Of a stretch of DNA of 64,000 nt, positions 32,073 through 40,767 are shown one piece after another (within the stretch, counting starts at the first letter, position 1; each line of letters begins with the position of its first letter). Under the pieces are notes generated by a model. It did not search any database and was not told the DNA's origin. It saw only the letters and a program-made list of their open reading frames with translations. The DNA is from an uncultured Collinsella sp. (GTDB taxonomy: Bacteria > Actinomycetota > Coriobacteriia > Coriobacteriales > Coriobacteriaceae): NCBI GenBank assembly GCA_959020715.1, contig CAUESV010000007.1, positions 1 to 64,000 of the forward strand, written 5' to 3'. The translations under genes were made by a program, and so were the position numbers.

Positions 32073-34577
32073 ATGACCGAACACCATGCCATCAGCCGCC
32101 GAGCGTTTACGCTGGGCCTAGGGCTTGCGGCGTTGTCACCACTTGCAAGCCTGCCCGAAACCGCAGCGCCGGGCATTCCCCTGCGAGCGGCATTTGCAGA
32201 CAACACACCCGCACCGTCGGACAGCCTCGACAATTTCGTCATTCGCCTTCGCCCCGCGGGCTATTTTCGCACCGCGAGCGTCAACCAAGACGGCAACGTT
32301 CGCGGCAACGTCTGCCACCTGTTTAACGACGGCACGTCCAGCAAGCTCATCCTTGAGAACGTAACGACCAAGAAGGACGATACAAACTGGTACGCCATCC
32401 GCACCTTGCTCAATTTCGAAGAGCATAAAAAGACGGGCTACAGCATTTGGTCGGTCGACGACGACTCGGACAAAGATGGAAAGGTCATCCACGTATGGGG
32501 CGGCGAGTATGACAACAAGCCCAGCCGCGCTTTTGCGTTCGAGCGTCAATCAAATGGAACCTACATCATCCGAGACCGCACGGTCGAGAAAGAAACCGAG
32601 AAAAAAGACATTAAGTACCTGGCAATAGAATCGAACGGCAAAGACCAGGACAACAATAAGATCTGCCATAAGAGTAAGAGCATTCCGTGGGAGCTCGAAC
32701 TTATCGGTTACGACATGAAAAAGAACGATGCCACGGTTAGCAGCCTCGACTGGATCACGTACAGCAGCTACGTCGACGGACCATGTTGGATGAAATACGT
32801 CGACGACGACAAGTTCCTCGACGAGCTGAGCATCCCGGGTACGCACGATTCGGGCACCTGCAGCGTGGACAACGACACTGAGCCCCAATCCTCGCAAGTA
32901 AAATGCCAGCAGGATTACATTCCCACGCAGTTGCTCGAAGGCATTCGCTATTTTGATATCCGGCTCGGAAAGGGCGATGACCCCGGCATCGACCACGGGA
33001 TTTTCTACCTACTCAAAAAAGACGGGAACTATCTGCATCTCTCCGATGTCATCGGGTACTTCAAAACGTTTTTGAACGAAAACCCGTCAGAAGCGCTCAT
33101 CATGCTCGCATCGCGCGGCAACGATGAGGCTACCGACGAAAGCATAACGACGGCCTTCGCCAAGGTTATGGCCGATAACCCCAACCTGTTCTACACGTCG
33201 AGCCACGTCCCCACGCTGGGCGAGGTGCGCGGAAAGATCGTCCTGCTGCGTCGATTTGGGCTCGCCGGCAACAGCGTAAGCGGCCACACGTGGGGCCTCG
33301 ACCTCACCCAATGGGATGACAAGATCAAGGCGCATTCCGGGCAGTCGATGTGTCTCGTCCAAGACGCGCGGGGATTTGAAGCCATAGGGGAAACGGGCAA
33401 TGAAGAGCCCTATTGCACCAAGGTATATGCCCAGGACAAGTACAAACTCACGGGAACCGACAAGCTCAGCTGGGTCGATAATGCGCTGAAGGAAACGACC
33501 GGGCGCACGTGCAACAAGGTGGACGTCGTGGACGATGCCGGGGCCACGGTGCAAGTCCAGGAGCGTTGCTGGTCTATCAACTACACCAGCTGCACGGGCT
33601 TGTCGCACGGAGGCAATCCTTTTACCTCGGCACGAGTGGTCAACGAACATCTGTACAAGAGCCCGTACATCAACCCCAGCGACAACAAGGATACGAAGTC
33701 AGATTACCTCAAGCACATTGGCATCATCGCATCCGACTTTGTTGATGCGGCGCTGGCCCGGAGCATCTACCAGCGCAATTACGATACGGAGCACAAGCAG
33801 ACGGCTTCGTACTATCTCCCGTACTATCTCCCGACCCGCATGCGCATGACGTACGGCGACTCGCTGAGCGATGCCTCATTCCAGGATGGCAAGACCGTTG
33901 GCGAGGGTCATTTCCGCCTTGCTGACAGCAGCAACGCGCTCAACGCGACAGCTTCGGGCCATGCGTTTGCCATCGAATATGTTGATGTCGATGCTCTGGG
34001 TAACGAGACCGTCACGGGGCTGCAGGGTTCCGTGCCCATCGATATCGACCCGCGCGCGCTGACGCCCCATTTTGAGGGACTCGAAGGCCTTAAGGCCGGC
34101 GAAGACGTGCGCGCCAAGATTGCGGCATCACTCGAGGGCAAGCTCGAAACCGATGCCTGCACGGCCCAGCTCGAGTTTGTGCACGACGCGGACGGCGCTC
34201 CGGGCACGGCAATGGCCGAGGGCGAAACATTTGCCGCAGGAACGTACTGGGTGCGCGTGAACGGTCTCTTGGGCGACGCGGCGCAGAACTACACGCTCGC
34301 CAGCGACGGAGCCGCAAGCTTTACTGTGACGACTTCGGGCAACGCGGGCGACACCGGCAACGGTACCGGCGGCGGCAACGGCAACGATGCCGCCACGGAC
34401 AGCGCCGACAAGAACGGCAAAGGCAACAAGAGCAAGGGCTCGGGCGAGAAGCTCGCCGGCACGGGCGACGGCTCTGGCATCGCCGCCGGGTTCGCCGCTG
34501 CCGCCGTGGCGACGACGGTCGCCGGCGCAGCAATGCTTGCCAGTGACCGCGAAAACGCTGGGGACGACAGCGAATAG
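32073..34577 (+). CDS. Exported phosphatidylinositol-specific phospholipase C-like protein, Tat signal and C-terminal anchor
   Basis: 834 residues. The N terminus has a twin-arginine signal (ISRRAFTLGLGLAALSPLA). A ricin/beta-trefoil-like region (about 50-210) precedes a PI-PLC X domain: SIPGTHDSGT with catalytic His258 and Asp259, YFDIRLGKG with Arg297, and DHGIFY with His308, then LNENPSEALIMLASRG. The family cleaves phosphatidylinositol or GPI-type headgroups without calcium. A beta-rich region, a Gly/Asn/Lys linker, then KLAGTGD, a membrane segment and an acidic tail (SDRENAGDDSE) end it. LAGTG resembles coriobacterial sortase motifs, but the tail lacks the usual basic residues. GGAG lies 5 bases before ATG 32073. 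Surface display is likely; substrate is inferred. Confidence 0.85.
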   Translation: MTEHHAISRRAFTLGLGLAALSPLASLPETAAPGIPLRAAFADNTPAPSDSLDNFVIRLRPAGYFRTASVNQDGNVRGNVCHLFNDGTSSKLILENVTTKKDDTNWYAIRTLLNFEEHKKTGYSIWSVDDDSDKDGKVIHVWGGEYDNKPSRAFAFERQSNGTYIIRDRTVEKETEKKDIKYLAIESNGKDQDNNKICHKSKSIPWELELIGYDMKKNDATVSSLDWITYSSYVDGPCWMKYVDDDKFLDELSIPGTHDSGTCSVDNDTEPQSSQVKCQQDYIPTQLLEGIRYFDIRLGKGDDPGIDHGIFYLLKKDGNYLHLSDVIGYFKTFLNENPSEALIMLASRGNDEATDESITTAFAKVMADNPNLFYTSSHVPTLGEVRGKIVLLRRFGLAGNSVSGHTWGLDLTQWDDKIKAHSGQSMCLVQDARGFEAIGETGNEEPYCTKVYAQDKYKLTGTDKLSWVDNALKETTGRTCNKVDVVDDAGATVQVQERCWSINYTSCTGLSHGGNPFTSARVVNEHLYKSPYINPSDNKDTKSDYLKHIGIIASDFVDAALARSIYQRNYDTEHKQTASYYLPYYLPTRMRMTYGDSLSDASFQDGKTVGEGHFRLADSSNALNATASGHAFAIEYVDVDALGNETVTGLQGSVPIDIDPRALTPHFEGLEGLKAGEDVRAKIAASLEGKLETDACTAQLEFVHDADGAPGTAMAEGETFAAGTYWVRVNGLLGDAAQNYTLASDGAASFTVTTSGNAGDTGNGTGGGNGNDAATDSADKNGKGNKSKGSGEKLAGTGDGSGIAAGFAAAAVATTVAGAAMLASDRENAGDDSE

Positions 34578-34606
34578 GCAAGCCGGCCTTTTAGACACAT
34601 CGACTC

Positions 34607-34646
34607 AATCGGGGGCGCAGAACACCGTTCTGTGCCCCCGATTTTT
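34607..34646 (+). terminator. Strong Rho-independent terminator
   Basis: A 17-bp stem with one mismatch (34607-34623 with 34627-34643), 3-base loop, then a T-run. It ends the PI-PLC gene. Confidence 0.9.
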
Positions 34647-34671
34647 ACCTTGGCCCGAACGCCGCTATCGG

Positions 34672-34986
34672 CTACATCACCATGTTCAGCGCGTTCACAA
34701 ATTCCTGGGCCTTCGCACGGCTACTCAGGCTAAAGACGCAAGCGGTCAACAGTCGATTGCGCAGAAAAACATCGCGGCCCTTGATCCTGTTGACCCCCGT
34801 GATGTCCTTAAGATACACAATCTCGGTGTGCTTGCCGCCGAAAGCACCCTTCTTGAGCACCTCAATACGATTGGGGTAAATCTTGACGTCTTTAAACCTA
34901 CCCGAACCCTTGTCCTGAAACAGCAAGGCGTTGTTGTCTATGCGCGTCACATCCATAGGGCTCGTTAAAACTATCTCTATGGCCAC
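34672..34986 (-). CDS. Small PH-like domain protein
   Basis: 104 residues, no membrane segment. Alternating beta strands (ALLFQDKGSGRFKDVKIYPN, RIEVLKKGAFGGKHTEIVYLKDI) and a single C-terminal helix (SSRAKAQEFVNALNMVM) give the strand-strand-helix order of bacterial pleckstrin-homology-like domains. No more precise family is recognised. The start is GTG 34986 with a weak upstream site; an overlapping ATG is out of frame. It converges on the PI-PLC gene, and the terminator lies between them. Confidence 0.65.
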   Translation of the reverse strand: MAIEIVLTSPMDVTRIDNNALLFQDKGSGRFKDVKIYPNRIEVLKKGAFGGKHTEIVYLKDITGVNRIKGRDVFLRNRLLTACVFSLSSRAKAQEFVNALNMVM

Positions 34987-35109
34987 ATTTTAGTCACCGC
35001 AAGGCTCCCATGCGAAGGTGCCAGACAGCAAAGCAATTCGTGTCCGCGCGAGGCTTTAAACTAAATGCAATAAAGATGCATTCCACAAGAGGAAAGTGGG
35101 GCGACAGTG

Positions 35110-36159
35110 ATGGGCGAACTGGTAAACCGTGGAGAATCGGCAATCGTGCCCGAAGGTTTTTACAAGCAGGTTTCCTCGATTCTCAACGCCGCTCGCGACA
35201 AGGCCTATACCGCCGTTAACTTTGCGATGGTTGAGGCGTATTGGGAGATCGGCAAGAGCATTGTTGATGAGCAGGGCGGAGAGGAGCGCGCCAAGTATGG
35301 AGAGGCACTGCTCAAGGCCCTCGCAATCAGACTTACCAAGGATTTTGGTAAAGGTTTTGAAGCAAGAGAGCTGCGCAAAATGCGTCAGTTCTATCTTGCA
35401 TTTCCAATTCGGGACTCACTGCGTCCCGAATTGAGCTGGACACATTACCGCAGGTTAATACGCATTCCTGACCCCGAAGCTCGCACCTGGTACATGAACG
35501 AATGCGCCGACTCTCGCTGGAGCACGCGCCAGCTCGAACGCCAGATCAACACCATGTTCCGCGAGCGCCTACTTGCCAGCAAGGACAAGGAGGCTGTCAC
35601 CCAGGAAATCCAAAAGAGCGCCCCAGCTCGTCGCCCCGAGGATATCATCCGCGATCCATATGTACTGGAGTTTTTAGGTTTCTCGGACGATACTGCGTTT
35701 CGCGAGAGCAATCTAGAGCAGGCGCTCATCACGCATCTTCAGAAGTTCCTGCTGGAGCTTGGCCGTGGCTTCGCTTTCGAGGCGCGCCAAAAGCGCATCA
35801 CCTTTGATGGGCGCCATTTCTATATTGACCTTGTGTTTTACAACTATCTGATGCGCTGCTTCGTGCTCATCGACCTTAAGACCGATGACCTTACGCATCA
35901 GGACCTGGGCCAGATGCAAATGTATGTGAACTACTACACGCGTGAGCTCATGAACGAAGGCGACAATCCGCCCATAGGCATCGTGCTCTGCGCGGACAAA
36001 AGCGATTCGATCGTCGAGTACACGCTGCCCGAAGACAACGACCAAGTGTTTGCCGCCAAATACCTGCCGTATCTTCCAAGCAAGGAAGAGCTGGCGCGCG
36101 AGCTGAGTGCCGAGTACCGCGCCATCAACGAAGCGACTAATGGCGAAGCGCAAGGGTAG
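35110..36159 (+). CDS. YhcG/DUF1016-type PD-(D/E)XK nuclease
   Basis: 349 residues. The N-terminal DUF1016 helical domain (EAYWEIGKSIVDEQ, LRKMRQFYLAF, LSWTHYRRLIRI) is followed by a PD-(D/E)XK nuclease domain whose active site is visible: FYIDLVFYNYLMRCFVLIDLK (Asp, then DLK) and GQMQMYVNYY. YhcG-type genes are common in defence and restriction islands, and their targets are poorly defined. ATG 35110 is chosen over the adjacent GTG. It lies among small orphan genes and fragments, and its stop at 36159 is 6 bases from the first homologous codon of a truncated ADP-ribosylglycohydrolase, indicating a rearrangement junction. Confidence 0.9.
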   Translation: MGELVNRGESAIVPEGFYKQVSSILNAARDKAYTAVNFAMVEAYWEIGKSIVDEQGGEERAKYGEALLKALAIRLTKDFGKGFEARELRKMRQFYLAFPIRDSLRPELSWTHYRRLIRIPDPEARTWYMNECADSRWSTRQLERQINTMFRERLLASKDKEAVTQEIQKSAPARRPEDIIRDPYVLEFLGFSDDTAFRESNLEQALITHLQKFLLELGRGFAFEARQKRITFDGRHFYIDLVFYNYLMRCFVLIDLKTDDLTHQDLGQMQMYVNYYTRELMNEGDNPPIGIVLCADKSDSIVEYTLPEDNDQVFAAKYLPYLPSKEELARELSAEYRAINEATNGEAQG

Positions 36160-36165
36160 CAATGA

Positions 36166-36621
36166 GGCTCCGGCGAGCGCGACAATGGCAACGGATCGCT
36201 CATGCGCATCGCTCCCCTGGCGTTCACCGATGCAACAGACGAGGAGATCTGCGAGGTCTCCGCCATTACGCACGCCCACAGAACGTCGACCGACGCATGC
36301 GTTATATTTGTCGAGCTGATGAGAGACGTGCTGAATGGCACACTTCCCTCGTGGGCGCTCCAGCTGAAAAGCATACCGGAGCAGGGAATCAGGTCCGGCG
36401 GCTTCGTGCGTGACACGCTTAAGGCAGCCACCTGGTGCTTCGTCAACACTAACAGCTACGAAGAGTGCGCACTTGCCGCCGTCAACCTGGGCGACGACAC
36501 CGACACCACCGCAGCTGTCGCAGGTGCGCTCGCCGGCACGGCCTACGGCATCGATGCAATTCCGCAGGAGTGGGTCGACGCCCTACGCGGAAAAGAGCTG
36601 ATTGAGAACTGCTTGTTTTAG
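36166..36621 (+). pseudogene. C-terminal remnant of an ADP-ribosylglycohydrolase (DraG family)
   Basis: From 36166 the frame reads GSGERDNGNGSLMRIAPLAF, then SAITHAHRTSTDACVIFVELM, SGGFVRDTLKAATWCF and NLGDDTDTTAAVAGALAGTAYG. These are the middle and C-terminal metal-binding blocks of the DraG fold, which removes ADP-ribose from proteins or nucleic acids. The N-terminal half with its first metal ligands is missing; a TGA stands in frame at 36163 just before the homology. An ATG at 36202 could start a 139-residue product, but it would lack half of the di-magnesium site. The break sits at the end of the YhcG nuclease gene. Confidence 0.82.
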
Positions 36622-36653
36622 GGCGCCATTCAAGAAATAAGGTAGGAGGCATC

Positions 36654-36875
36654 ATGGATAGGAAGATCGCGAATATCGATGAGTTCCAAATGGACGAAAA
36701 CGAGACCCCGATACTCCCAACGGGACTGAGGGAGGAAGAAAACCTTTACGTCCTCCCCGACGGGCGTTACCTCCCCTGCGGGGCCTACAGGACCGCGGAC
36801 GGCGGTTCGCTCATTTATGAGCCATCCGAACTAAGCTTCTTCGGGCAGATGCTTGCTCAATTCAAAAAGAGCTAG
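36654..36875 (+). CDS. Small hypothetical protein (73 residues)
   Basis: AGGAGG lies 4 bases before ATG 36654, a good translation signal. The protein is acidic at its N terminus (DRKIANIDEFQMDENETP), has a glycine/proline turn-rich middle (VLPDGRYLPCGAYRTADGG) and ends FFGQMLAQFKKS. It has no signal peptide or membrane segment and no recognised family. It follows the ADP-ribosylglycohydrolase remnant by 32 bases and may be a leftover partner of it. Confidence 0.65.
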   Translation: MDRKIANIDEFQMDENETPILPTGLREEENLYVLPDGRYLPCGAYRTADGGSLIYEPSELSFFGQMLAQFKKS

Positions 36876-37018
36876 AGGCTTGATTGCCCGTTAGATAGAC
36901 ACTGCTCCAAACCATGGGATGGGTAAGATGCCTCCCACCGCGGCCTGTGAGGTAAAATCTTGACTGCCGCGGAATCCGCCTGCGGGCAACGCTCCGATCT
37001 CCGATTGGGGTGAAGCCT

Positions 37019-37111
37019 ATGAACTTGTTTCTTGAAATCCTGCGCCTCTCGATGTATGTGACCGGCATTGCCCGGAACCTCTACTCGATCTGGCGGGAAT
37101 ATAAGCAGTAA
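37019..37111 (+). CDS. Possible 30-residue peptide
   Basis: The ORF reads MNLFLEILRLSMYVTGIARN then LYSIWREYKQ. It is a hydrophobic, amphipathic peptide with basic residues and a GGGGTG site 6 bases upstream, followed 22 bases later by a strong hairpin. Size and layout resemble type I toxin or leader peptides, but no antisense RNA is demonstrable. The surrounding 36876-37389 stretch otherwise holds no gene that I can support. Confidence 0.35.
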   Translation: MNLFLEILRLSMYVTGIARNLYSIWREYKQ

Positions 37112-37133
37112 CGGATAGCGAGGGGAGTCATGA

Positions 37134-37159
37134 AAAGGGCCGGTTGCAGCCGGCCCTTT
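37134..37159. terminator. Bidirectional terminator-like hairpin
   Basis: AAAGGGCCGG (37134-37143) pairs with CCGGCCCTTT (37150-37159), loop TTGCAG. A/T runs on both sides allow function on either strand. It follows the small peptide ORF. Confidence 0.75.
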
Positions 37160-37389
37160 AGACATTAGCACCTGCGTTGCCCGCGTCTCCGAAGTTTGAG
37201 TAGCTGAGGAGCGGGTTCCGCGGCACATCTTGATTTTACCCAGTGGCAAGGCTCTTTTACAGCCGTTCCACCGTTTATTTACATCTGCCAATCAAGACGA
37301 GACTACTACGCACCTTTATTACACACGATGTTTTCAGCCTGGTATAAACAAGTTCAATAATAGAATGCAAATCCAACCATCATGTCTGA

Positions 37390-37858
37390 TTACGAAAGGA
37401 TTTTTGCCTTTTCTGCAGCAAACTCTTCCTCGGTAAGTACTCCACTCTCACGCAGTGCTGCAAGCCTCTCAAGCCTTGCAACTACATCAACCACTATCCG
37501 CCAGCGTCTCAATAGTCTGTGAAACCTGCGGATACCGCTCGAGCTCCTTCGATAGGGCATCGACTATCTCGGCAATATTCTTTGCATTTTTGCCCCCGTT
37601 TAATACGTTTGCCCTGACCTTAGATGACGACTTGACAGTAACGCCAGATCCGCCTTCAACTGGAACAACCGAAATACTGATATTTTCGCCCCAAGACCAA
37701 AGGCTCATACCAATCTCGGCTGCAACTGTTCTTGTTGTGGGCGATGCACTATCAACTTTTACTTTAGGCTGCTTTTCCATAGCTGTCTTCAAGGCATTAA
37801 ACGTGTCGTCAGGAGAATACGGTACCTGAAGCTGAAGCTGCTGATCCGCAAAACCCAT
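37390..37858 (-). pseudogene. SHOCT-domain protein with a single-base frameshift
   Basis: The first frame from ATG 37858 gives 123 residues (MGFADQQLQLQVPYSPDDTF...), a beta-rich domain of unknown family, and stops at TGA 37487-37489. Shifting by one base at the CC pair near 37491-37492 continues it as VDVVARLERLAALRESGVLT then EEEFAAEKAKILS, a typical SHOCT (short C-terminal) domain, to TAA at 37390. One inserted base therefore separates a normal two-domain gene into two frames. A 123-residue product without the SHOCT tail would still be made. A real frameshift and a sequence error are both possible. Confidence 0.75.
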
Positions 37859-37974
37859 AATCTGGCCTCCGCTTCTTACAAGATTAAGGCTATCGGCAAT
37901 GGTAGCACGTTCCCAGCAGTCTTAAATTCGTCTCATGACCTTGCGATGCAGCCCGACGCCCCGGCAACACTCCC

Positions 37975-39312
37975 CTACTTACCAAAGATCGCAGCGAACA
38001 AGCCCTTGCGTTTGGGCTTCTCCTCTCGGTAGGAACCCTCGACGGCGGCTGCAACCTGGCGCGGTTGCTCGCCGTCTCCACGGCGCACGATCTGGTATAG
38101 GAACGGCGATTTAACATATTTGACCTCGACGGGTGTGGCGTGTACGCTGCTCTCACCGGACAGATGCAGGCTCGGACTGAGCGGCGCCACGATATGCGTT
38201 TCGCGCTTGTCGCTAAACACCACCGCGGCCGCACGACCCGTCTGGCCGTTTACGGCAATGCGCACCTGCTCGACATCGCGGCCATCCGTCGCCGGCCGAT
38301 CGACAAAGTAGACCGGCACCATCACTAGGCCGTCCTTGTGCTTGCGGACCTTGCGCGCCCAGGCGCGGATGCTCTTTTTATTGAGCCCCAGCACCGCCTC
38401 GGCATCGTTGCCTGCAATGTCGAGCGCCAGCTTATCAATAACCACCTGGTCCTTGGTGGACGCATCGACGGAGACAACGCGGAAGTCGCCCTCCTGCATG
38501 GCAGGATCGAACGGCCCCACCTTGCCAAAGTCCCACGGCTCCAATATGCCCATAAGGCGAACATCCAGGTAGTTGGCCCTGGGATATGCCCAGTCGAGTA
38601 CCTCGTAGTACACCAGGGTCTCCTTGCTCAGGCCCTTGCCCGGGAAGGACACCATCATGCGAAGGTCCGCGAGCGCCATGGGGAAATAGAAGAGCATCAT
38701 GTCGTTTTGGATCGCGTCTTCCACGTCGTGTCCGGCAAAGGCCTCCGGGTACTGACGCACCAGCTGCAGCGCGTTGGCACGTGCCTGCTGCGGCGATATC
38801 TCACAGGGGACGCCCTGTTCGGGAACGTATTCGGCACCCACGCCCATGGTCAGACGCTTACTAAACGTGCCGGGCTTGAGCAGGTCGGCCACGCCAATCT
38901 TGTTGCCGCACGACGGGCACTCAAACACGCGCTGGGTCGATGACCCCTCAAAGGACGCGCCGCAGAAGGGGCAGGGAATGCTCACGTGCGTCGCCTCTTG
39001 GAACTCCTGCGCCGTGCCGCGGTCCTCCCACAGCAGGTGCTCAAGAACCGACTGATTGCGACAGTACGAATTGAAGAAATACCAGTCCGGGTCATCTGGG
39101 CGCTCGAGCTGCGAGACGTGCGTAAGCTTGAGCAGCCCGTCAACCACCGTCAGCGGCGTATGACGGATACCCAGGGCGCTCTTGGGCTCTCCGGCGTCCG
39201 CTTGCCACGGAATAACCGTTTCGCAATAGGCGCACTCAAAGCTGCGCTTTGCCTGGTGCGAATACATGGGGCCGCCGCAGTTTTGGCATTTAATGGCAAA
39301 CATCTCGTCCAT
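37975..39312 (-). CDS. Zinc-ribbon protein of unknown function
   Basis: 445 residues. Two zinc ribbons are evident: CQNCGGPM with CAYC (about residues 9-31), and CPFCGASF with CPSCGNKIG (about 113-139). The remaining about 300 residues are mixed alpha/beta, with AGNDAEAVLGLNKKSIRAWARKVRKHKDGL and VMVPVYFVDRPATDG, and no membrane segment; the C terminus is basic (EKPKRKGLFAAIFGK). It resembles TFIIB-type zinc-ribbon proteins of Actinobacteria and Firmicutes that have no assigned role. AGGAGG 8 bases upstream supports ATG 39312. It is divergent from the CDF transporter; a 7-bp palindrome is in the shared upstream region. Confidence 0.8.
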   Translation of the reverse strand: MDEMFAIKCQNCGGPMYSHQAKRSFECAYCETVIPWQADAGEPKSALGIRHTPLTVVDGLLKLTHVSQLERPDDPDWYFFNSYCRNQSVLEHLLWEDRGTAQEFQEATHVSIPCPFCGASFEGSSTQRVFECPSCGNKIGVADLLKPGTFSKRLTMGVGAEYVPEQGVPCEISPQQARANALQLVRQYPEAFAGHDVEDAIQNDMMLFYFPMALADLRMMVSFPGKGLSKETLVYYEVLDWAYPRANYLDVRLMGILEPWDFGKVGPFDPAMQEGDFRVVSVDASTKDQVVIDKLALDIAGNDAEAVLGLNKKSIRAWARKVRKHKDGLVMVPVYFVDRPATDGRDVEQVRIAVNGQTGRAAAVVFSDKRETHIVAPLSPSLHLSGESSVHATPVEVKYVKSPFLYQIVRRGDGEQPRQVAAAVEGSYREEKPKRKGLFAAIFGK

Positions 39313-39339
39313 GGAAACGTCCTCCTTTGCACAGGGCTG

Positions 39340-39358
39340 TCGACATTAAGTATGTCGA
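39340..39358. promoter_or_regulatory. Palindrome upstream of zinc-ribbon and CDF genes
   Basis: TCGACAT (39340-39346) and ATGTCGA (39352-39358) form a perfect inverted repeat around TAAGT, 28 bases from the zinc-ribbon start in a 261-bp divergent gap. Geometry suits an operator. The rest of the gap shows nothing definite. Confidence 0.4.
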
Positions 39359-39573
39359 GCAAATCGGCGCGTGCCCATACCCATGTGGCCCAAAATGGAG
39401 CACTCGGTCGAACGGGAAGGCGCAGTGAACTCGAATGCGCGTGGGCAGTCGTCCCCCTCCGCCTCGCACCCGTTAGCGCCGGTAGACCATTGCTGCATTT
39501 TCTGAGCACCGGCGCACGGCGCTCCCATGCGAGCTACACTATCCCCTTAAACATGATTGTGAGGACGATCGTT

Positions 39574-40755
39574 ATGCTATTTGTCAATCGGCTGGTACAT
39601 ACGCTTGTTCCCGGCAGCGAAAGCGAGCCGGTCGATACCTCCTGCCGCACCAACGCGGGTTTTGCCGCAAGCCTCATCTGCATCGGCCTCAACATTACGC
39701 TGTGCCTGGCCAAGGGTATAGCCGGTCTGCTCGCGGGCTCCGTCTCGCTTATCGCCGATGCCTTCAACAACCTTTCCGACGCCTCGAGCAACATCGTGAG
39801 CCTGCTCGGATTCCGCCTTGCCAGCCGCCCGGCCGATGAAGGCCACCCCTATGGCCACGGCCGCTATGAGTACCTAGCCGGCCTGTTCGTCGCTGTCCTC
39901 GTTTGCGCCGTCGGCATCAACCTGGTGCTCGAGTCCGCGACCAAGATCATCAAGCCTTCCCCCACCGCCTACACGCTGGTCTCTCTAGCCGCCCTCGTCT
40001 TGTCCATGCTCGTTAAGCTCTGGATGGCCGCGTTCAACCGCGCACTGGGCGACCGCATCGACTCGGAGACGCTCATCGCCACAGCGCAGGACTCCAAAAA
40101 CGACGTCATTACCTCGGGCTCGGTCTTGGTGGCGGCGCTTATTTCGCAGACGACCGGCTTTGACCTCGACGGCTGGGCGGGCCTGGGCGTGGGCACCTTC
40201 ATTTGCATCAGCGGCATGGGCCTGGTGCGCGACGCCATCAGCCCGTTGCTGGGGCAAGCGCCCGACCCCAAGCTCGTCCAGGCAATCCGCGACAAGATCA
40301 TGTCCTATCCGCAGGTCTTGGGCACACACGACCTGATGGTGCACGACTACGGCCCCGGTCGTCAGTTTGCCAGCGCCCACGTGGAGATGCCCGGCGAGGG
40401 CGACGCGTTTGAGCACCACGAGATTCTGGACACCATCGAGCATGATATCAAGCGGCAGATGGGAATCGGCATCACGCTGCACTGCGATCCCATCGCCACC
40501 ACCGGCGACGACCTGCGCGGCTGGGTCAAGCGCGGCGTCATGCAGATCGATCCCGCGCTCTCCATCCACGACCTTCACGAACACGATGGCTTTGTGTCGT
40601 TTGACCTGGTGCGTCCCGACGACTTCGACATATCCGACGAGGAGCTGCTGGAGCTCGTCACGCGCATCGTGCACGAGCGCCGGCCCGACGTCTCGTGCGT
40701 CGTCACGTTTGATTCGGGCTTTAGCTCGCCCGACCGTCCAGCAGAACAGCTGTAG
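39574..40755 (+). CDS. Cation diffusion facilitator family metal exporter
   Basis: 393 residues: about six membrane segments then a cytoplasmic C-terminal domain longer than usual. Metal-site patterns are LIADAFNNLSDASSN in the second segment and ATAQDSKNDVITSGSV in the fifth; HPYGHGRYEY is the typical loop between segments. The Asp/Asn make-up resembles Mn/Fe-type rather than His-rich Zn-type exporters; metal choice is inferred. The C-terminal domain is Asp/His-rich (EHHEILDTIEHDIK, LHEHDG). ATG 39574 has GTGAGG upstream; ATG 39553 lacks such a site. Convergent with the next gene, 12 bases apart. Confidence 0.9.
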   Translation: MLFVNRLVHTLVPGSESEPVDTSCRTNAGFAASLICIGLNITLCLAKGIAGLLAGSVSLIADAFNNLSDASSNIVSLLGFRLASRPADEGHPYGHGRYEYLAGLFVAVLVCAVGINLVLESATKIIKPSPTAYTLVSLAALVLSMLVKLWMAAFNRALGDRIDSETLIATAQDSKNDVITSGSVLVAALISQTTGFDLDGWAGLGVGTFICISGMGLVRDAISPLLGQAPDPKLVQAIRDKIMSYPQVLGTHDLMVHDYGPGRQFASAHVEMPGEGDAFEHHEILDTIEHDIKRQMGIGITLHCDPIATTGDDLRGWVKRGVMQIDPALSIHDLHEHDGFVSFDLVRPDDFDISDEELLELVTRIVHERRPDVSCVVTFDSGFSSPDRPAEQL

Positions 40756-40767
40756 CCTGTTTAACAG

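Noticed and set aside
34617..34631. GAAC-ACC-GTTC resembling a LexA box
   Set aside because: Spacing is three bases, not four, and the sequence is the tip of the PI-PLC terminator.
37131..37169. A 12-codon ATG frame after the micro-ORF
   Set aside because: It consists of the terminator hairpin.
36872..37291. A 139-codon minus-strand frame
   Set aside because: It runs through the terminator hairpin and has no coherent composition; the short plus-strand ORF is a better though weak candidate.
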